From positions 1 to 8,082 of the forward strand of contig DGGX01000208.1 in the NCBI GenBank assembly GCA_002392385.1: 8,082 nucleotides of DNA. Reading direction: 5' to 3'. Under the pieces are notes generated by a model. The model did not search any database. It saw nothing but the letters and a program-made list of their open reading frames with translations, and had not been told where the DNA came from. A program made the position numbers and the translations under genes. The DNA is from Lachnospiraceae bacterium UBA3863. Lineage in GTDB: Bacteria > Bacillota > Clostridia > Lachnospirales > Lachnospiraceae. Shown piece after piece: positions 4,792-8,082 of this stretch (position 1 is its first letter; the number at the start of each line of letters is the position of its first letter).

Positions 4792-7074
4792 ATGAAGAGA
4801 TTTAAGAAGGCACGCCGGCTGACAGCCATGATGCTGATGCTGGTCATGGCGCTTTCGCTGCTCACCGGCTGTAAGCGCGGTGAGAGCGGCGGAAACGGCG
4901 GGAACGGAGAAGGCGGTACGGAAAAGGGCGGGACAGAAGCTGTTGACGATCTGGGCGCCGTCTGGACGACCCGCGCGGTGACCGGGCTCGAGCTGCTCGA
5001 GGGGAGCTCCGGCGGTGTCATGGACATCTGCGTGTATGACGGCAGCTACTATGTCTTTGCCATGAACTATGACAATCCGGAGATGACCGGCGTCTACAGG
5101 ATCGGCACGGACGGCACCGTGCAGGATGAGATCTCCCTGCCCCTTCCCAAGGACAGCTATCCGGGATTTTTCACCATGGACAGCGAGGGCAATTTCTATT
5201 ACACGGTCACGGCCTGGACGAGCGATGAGGAGTCTGTGACGCAGATCGTCAAGGCGGATCCCTCCGGCAGCGAGATCTGGAACGTGCCCATCGGCGCCGA
5301 CGGCCAGAATTACTTCAGCATCTACGGCGGCACAGTGAGTGACCAGGCAGGCCTGCTGGTCCGCACGGACCTGGGTCTGGAGGTCTATAGCCTGGAAGAT
5401 GGTTCCCAGGTCAAGGTCATCGATCCCGGCTCGGACGCCGCGGGTTCCGTCTGCCGCCTGAGCGACGGCACGGTCCTGCTCTCCGGATGGGACGAGATGG
5501 GCAGCCTTTCGATCAACCGCGTCGACTTTGAGAGCGGCGAGGTCAGCAAGTTCACCCTTCCCGAGGGCACGGAGAACCAGATGGCCTCCGAGGAGCTGAC
5601 GGCCGGTCCCGGCGGGAGCATTCTGTTCCCGGGCGAGGGCGCCATTTACTGCGCCGATCCCGCCAGCGGACGCGTCTTCATGTATCTGGACTATCTCCAG
5701 TCGGATATGGACACCACCCAGGCCTCCAATCTGGCTGTCATGTCAGCCGACCAGATGCTCTGCGCCTGCTATACAGCGGAGGGCATGCAGGAGCTCCTGC
5801 TCCTGGACAGGGCTGATCCCGCGGCCATGGGGGACAAGACCACCCTCACACTGGGCTGCATGTACATGGAGGATTCGGTGCGCAGACAGATCATCGCCTT
5901 CAACCGCTCCAGCGACAAGTACCACATCGAGGTCAGGGATTATTCCGCCGGCGGCAGCGACGACAACTATGTGGAGACGATGAACAACGATATCATCACC
6001 GGCAATGTGCCGGATATCCTGCTCGTCGGTTATGGTCTGCCCATGGACAGCTACATCGCCAAGGGGATCTTCGAGCCCCTCGACAGCTACCTGGACGGAG
6101 ATAACGGGATCCGGCGCGAGGATTATCTGGAGAATGTTCTGGATATCGGCCGCGTGCAGGGACAGCTCTACACCCTGGCGCCTTCCTTCTATGTCAACGC
6201 CCTGGCCGGCAAGAAATCCGTGCTCGGAGACGTAAAGGGCCTGACGGTCGAGGAGATCAGGAACTATATCAAGCGTGACAATATCCCGGTCACCACCGCC
6301 TTCGGCGCCTATGTGACCCAGAACGATCTGCTGGTCAGTGCTCTGAATTCCAATATCGCCGACTATGTCGACAAGGATACGGGCAAGTGCAGCTTCTCTT
6401 CCCAGGGCTTCATCGACCTGCTGGAGATCACCGCGGAGCTTCCCGCGGAGGCCAGCTTCATGGAGGACGAGGAGTCGGAGGAGATGGAGACCCTCATGCG
6501 GGACGGCAAGGCCCTCCTGACCACCGCCTGGCTCTATAACTTCCGGGCCTTCTCCGAGATGGAGCAGTCGACCCTGGGTGAGCCCGCCGTGTATGTGGGC
6601 TATCCCTCCGAGAACAGGACGGGCCCCTCCATCGAGACCAATCTGCAGCTGGCCATGAGCGCCTCCTCGGAGCACAAGGAAGCGGTCTGGGAATTCCTGC
6701 GGAGCTTCCTGACGGAGGAATACCAGGATACGGTGGAGTTCGGCTTCCCGGTCTACAGAAAGTCTCTGGACAAGCTGGCGGCCGCCGCCCAGGAGAGACC
6801 CTACTACACCAATGAAAACGGGGAGAAGGAGTACTACGACGACACCTACTACCTCAACGGCCAGGAGATCATCGTCAAGCCCCTGACCCAGGAACAGACG
6901 GCGGAGATCATTGATTTCCTGAGCAGCGTCACCAACCGCGCCGATCTGGACATCAATATCCTCAACATCGTGAATGAAGAGACGGGGGCCTTCTACAGCG
7001 GCCAGAAGAGTGCCAAGGATGTGGCAGACACGATCCAGAGCCGCGTGCAGATCTACCTCAACGAGAGCAGATAA
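4792..7074 (+). CDS. Lipoprotein: propeller-like N-half fused to ABC extracellular solute-binding domain
   Basis: A 760-residue lipoprotein. The signal peptide (MKRFKKARR, then a hydrophobic run) ends in the lipobox LTGC with C27 as the lipidated residue, followed by a Gly/Glu-rich tether to about residue 45. Residues about 50-345 carry repeated strand-rich units with turns such as GTDGTV, DSEGNFYY, LSDGTVLLSGW and AGPGGSILF, resembling NHL/WD-type beta-propeller blades. From about 350 the sequence matches family 1 solute-binding proteins: TLTLGCMYMEDSVRRQIIAFN, VPDILLVGYG (406-415) and FEPLDSYLD. A C-terminal lobe ends in a helix-rich tail. Typical binding proteins are about 400-450 residues. 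No ABC permease or ATPase is nearby, so import is doubtful; a sensing or scaffold role is possible. The frame is open upstream to 4690, but AAGGAG lies 5 bases before ATG 4792 and only that start yields the signal peptide. Confidence 0.87.
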   Translation: MKRFKKARRLTAMMLMLVMALSLLTGCKRGESGGNGGNGEGGTEKGGTEAVDDLGAVWTTRAVTGLELLEGSSGGVMDICVYDGSYYVFAMNYDNPEMTGVYRIGTDGTVQDEISLPLPKDSYPGFFTMDSEGNFYYTVTAWTSDEESVTQIVKADPSGSEIWNVPIGADGQNYFSIYGGTVSDQAGLLVRTDLGLEVYSLEDGSQVKVIDPGSDAAGSVCRLSDGTVLLSGWDEMGSLSINRVDFESGEVSKFTLPEGTENQMASEELTAGPGGSILFPGEGAIYCADPASGRVFMYLDYLQSDMDTTQASNLAVMSADQMLCACYTAEGMQELLLLDRADPAAMGDKTTLTLGCMYMEDSVRRQIIAFNRSSDKYHIEVRDYSAGGSDDNYVETMNNDIITGNVPDILLVGYGLPMDSYIAKGIFEPLDSYLDGDNGIRREDYLENVLDIGRVQGQLYTLAPSFYVNALAGKKSVLGDVKGLTVEEIRNYIKRDNIPVTTAFGAYVTQNDLLVSALNSNIADYVDKDTGKCSFSSQGFIDLLEITAELPAEASFMEDEESEEMETLMRDGKALLTTAWLYNFRAFSEMEQSTLGEPAVYVGYPSENRTGPSIETNLQLAMSASSEHKEAVWEFLRSFLTEEYQDTVEFGFPVYRKSLDKLAAAAQERPYYTNENGEKEYYDDTYYLNGQEIIVKPLTQEQTAEIIDFLSSVTNRADLDINILNIVNEETGAFYSGQKSAKDVADTIQSRVQIYLNESR

Positions 7075-7623
7075 ATGGACTACGAATTAAGGAGAAAAGA
7101 CCGACAGCCCGTCCACGACGGCGGGATCCTCACCCTCTATGAGGACCTGATGGAGCTTCCCGGAGGCAGGGAGGAGAAGTGGGATTTTGTCCACCATAAA
7201 CACGGCGGCGGTGCCTGCGCGGTGCCGGTGCTGTCGGACGGGCGGATCCTTCTGGTGAGACAGTACAGGCCCATGGTGGACCGGGAGACCCTGGAGCTGC
7301 CGGCGGGCACCAGAGAGAACCCGGAGGAGGACAGCAGTATCACGGCCGCCCGGGAACTGCGGGAGGAGACAGGCCGCAGCGCGGGCCTTCTGACCTTCCT
7401 GTGCAGGATCGACAGCATGCCGGCCTGGTGTGACGAGACCACGGACATCTACCTGGCCCAGGAACTGTCTGAGCCGGAGGAGCAGCTGCTGGACGATGCG
7501 GAGGAGATCCGCCTGGAAGCCTTCACCCTGCAGGACCTCCTGGTCCGGATCTTCCGCGGGGAGATCCGGGACGGCAAGACCGTGGCGGGTATCCTGGCCT
7601 ACGCCGTGATGCGGCATGGCTGA
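7075..7623 (+). CDS. Nudix hydrolase, ADP-ribose pyrophosphatase type
   Basis: A 182-residue cytosolic enzyme likely to cleave ADP-ribose or related nucleoside diphosphate sugars to AMP plus a sugar phosphate, using Mg2+. The order is typical of the ADP-ribose subgroup: ACAVPVL and ILLVRQYR strands, ETLELPAG (71-78), then the Nudix box ending in AARELREETG (91-100), with metal-binding E94, E97 and E98. P116 lies 16 residues after the box Gly in SMPAWCDE, as in ADP-ribose pyrophosphatases. The box carries one extra residue between G78 and the helix compared with the textbook GX5EX7REUXEEXGU. ATG 7075 directly follows the TAA of the lipoprotein gene with no spacer and only a weak GA-rich ribosome site, so it is probably translated by coupling. 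It looks like a housekeeping member attached to the operon's end. Confidence 0.9.
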   Translation: MDYELRRKDRQPVHDGGILTLYEDLMELPGGREEKWDFVHHKHGGGACAVPVLSDGRILLVRQYRPMVDRETLELPAGTRENPEEDSSITAARELREETGRSAGLLTFLCRIDSMPAWCDETTDIYLAQELSEPEEQLLDDAEEIRLEAFTLQDLLVRIFRGEIRDGKTVAGILAYAVMRHG

Positions 7624-7652
7624 AGACTGCTTTACAGAGATTTTATGAAAGA

Positions 7653-7694
7653 AAAGAGAGGGGTTTGTGTTTTTTTTAACACAAGCCTCTCTTT
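7653..7694 (+). terminator. Long hairpin, probable terminator of the tolQ-like operon
   Basis: AAAGAGAGG (7653-7661) pairs with CCTCTCTTT (7686-7694). Inside, TTGTGTT (7665-7671) pairs with AACACAA (7678-7684) across a 3x1 internal loop and a six-T hairpin loop. It begins 29 bases after the Nudix stop. The downstream tail is only weakly T-rich, so it is not a classical intrinsic terminator on the + strand. The eight-T run lies within the inner stem and loop. On the - strand the tail (CTCTCTTTTCTTTC) is pyrimidine-rich, so it may work in both directions. Confidence 0.6.
7665..7684. promoter_or_regulatory. Candidate redox-repressor (Rex-like) operator dyad
   Basis: TTGTGTT-N6-AACACAA is a perfect 7-bp dyad directly upstream of an alcohol dehydrogenase gene and overlapping the -35 of its promoter. 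Rex, the NADH-sensing repressor of fermentation genes, binds TTGTGAA-N4-TTCACAA or close variants. The outer TTGTG/CACAA halves match exactly, but the spacing here is 2 bp longer. The dyad is also part of the terminator stem, which may be its only role. Confidence 0.35.
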
Positions 7695-7706
7695 CTGCGA
7701 TATAAT
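7676..7706 (+). promoter_or_regulatory. Promoter P2 for the alcohol dehydrogenase gene
   Basis: A perfect TATAAT lies at 7701-7706. TTAACA at 7676-7681 matches the -35 consensus at five of six positions, but the spacer is 19 bases, longer than the 17 optimum. A TG at 7696-7697 is slightly too far upstream for a standard extended -10. The -10 context GATATAATAA is identical to that at P1. Transcription would start near 7713, giving a leader of about 78 bases. Confidence 0.6.
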
Positions 7707-7714
7707 AAAAGACG

Positions 7715-7742
7715 GCGGGGATACCGGACCGGCGATCCCTGC
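7715..7742 (+). other. GC-rich hairpin at the 5' end of the alcohol dehydrogenase leader
   Basis: GCGGGGAT (7715-7722) can pair with ATCCCTGC (7735-7742), with one G-U pair, enclosing a loop in which CC (7724-7725) may pair with GG (7731-7732). It would sit within a few bases of the predicted transcript start, a position where hairpins often protect mRNA from 5'-end decay. It resembles no riboswitch I know. Confidence 0.4.
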
Positions 7743-7751
7743 GCGTAATCT

Positions 7752-7793
7752 CATAATAACAGTAATACAATTATATTTAAGGAGGTTATTATG
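7752..7793 (+). promoter_or_regulatory. Strong ribosome binding site with start-codon-masking inverted repeat
   Basis: AAGGAGG (7779-7785) lies 5 bases before ATG 7791, the best ribosome site in the window. CATAATAAC (7752-7760) is the exact reverse complement of GTTATTATG (7785-7793), so the leader could fold so that the last G of the ribosome site and the whole ATG are paired, with the rest of the site in a 24-base loop. The stem is AT-rich (two G-C pairs in nine) and would be only marginally stable. Confidence 0.4.
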
Positions 7794-8082
7794 GCTGTCA
7801 ATCGTTTTGTCCTCAATGGCATGTCCTTCCACGGCCACGGTGCGATCAACGAGATCCCCGGCATCGTCAAGGGCAAGGGCTTCAAGAAGGCCTTCGTCGC
7901 TTCTGATCCGGATCTGGTGAAATTCGGCGTCACCGCCAAGGTCACCGACCTTCTCGCCGCGAACGGGATCGATTTCGAAGTCTATTCCAACATCAAGCCC
8001 AATCCCACCATTGAGAACGTCCAGCAGGGCGTGGACGCCTACAAGGCTTCCGGCGCGGACTTCATGATCACCATCGGCGGCG
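7791..8082 (+). CDS. Iron-containing alcohol dehydrogenase, FucO-like (3' end outside window)
   Basis: The first 97 residues of a group III, iron-dependent alcohol dehydrogenase, which interconverts aldehydes and alcohols with NAD(H); full-length members are about 380 residues. The N-terminus closely follows lactaldehyde:propanediol oxidoreductase (FucO): RFVLNGMSFHGHGAI, then KGFKKAFVASDPDLVKFGV and AKVTDLLAANGIDFEVYSNI. KPNPTIENV and GADFMITIGG complete the match; the last begins the GGGS cofactor loop cut by the window edge. Metal ligands lie beyond the window, so completeness is unknown. It has its own promoter, leader and very strong ribosome site, and its codon use favours C-ending codons, consistent with high expression. 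A fermentative NADH-recycling role is likely; the real substrate (lactaldehyde, ethanol, butanol) cannot be told here. Confidence 0.92.
   Translation, partial: MAVNRFVLNGMSFHGHGAINEIPGIVKGKGFKKAFVASDPDLVKFGVTAKVTDLLAANGIDFEVYSNIKPNPTIENVQQGVDAYKASGADFMITIGG

Noticed and set aside
3114..5027. A 637-codon open frame on the - strand, opposite the transglutaminase-like gene
   Set aside because: It lies antisense to three well-supported genes, has no ribosome site or recognisable domain, and its composition (Leu/Gly/Arg/Pro-rich) is what GC-rich codons give on the opposite strand.
5743..6675. A 310-codon open frame on the - strand, opposite the lipoprotein gene
   Set aside because: Low-complexity Gly/His/Val/Asp composition, no ribosome site, and fully opposite a gene with clear domain signatures.
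1..8082. CRISPR arrays, tRNA or rRNA genes, insertion sequences, attachment sites
   Set aside because: No regularly spaced repeats, no tRNA-like cloverleaf, no transposase or integrase frame and no terminal inverted repeats were seen by eye; almost all bases are covered by the genes listed.

Overview
The window is GC-rich (roughly 60% in the coding parts) and tightly packed, with every gene on the + strand. Strong GGAGG-type ribosome binding sites, a lipoprotein with a typical lipobox, a Firmicutes-style dTDP-glucose 4,6-dehydratase tail and an iron-dependent alcohol dehydrogenase suggest a high-GC anaerobic clostridium-like Bacillota, possibly Lachnospiraceae-related. The taxonomic call is an inference from family resemblance only.

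Layout. (1) Positions 1-1694 hold the 3' end of rfbB (dTDP-glucose 4,6-dehydratase), overlapped by 4 bases by a complete MATE-family transporter. (2) A promoter with an extended -10 sits on the MATE stop codon. It appears to drive a six-gene operon: a short TolQ/ExbB/MotA-type proton-channel protein, an ExbD/TolR-type partner, a small membrane-anchored protein with a second TolR-like outer domain, a secreted transglutaminase-like protein, a large lipoprotein (beta-propeller-like half plus ABC solute-binding-like half), and a Nudix hydrolase of the ADP-ribose pyrophosphatase type. Junctions from 1775 to 7623 are 0-22 bases. (3) A long hairpin at 7653-7694 ends the operon. Its inner arms form a dyad resembling a redox-repressor (Rex) operator, and the -35 of the next promoter lies inside it. 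(4) A leader with two possible RNA hairpins precedes a FucO-like iron-containing alcohol dehydrogenase that runs off the window.

How it may work together. The central operon looks like a proton-motive-force-driven envelope machine. TolQ/TolR-type subunits would couple proton flow to movement of extracytoplasmic domains, and the secreted transglutaminase-like protein and lipoprotein could be its outer-face partners. In a single-membrane bacterium this set has no obvious textbook role, because classical Tol/Exb systems energise an outer membrane. This is the most interesting part of the window. The joint function is inferred from gene order only.
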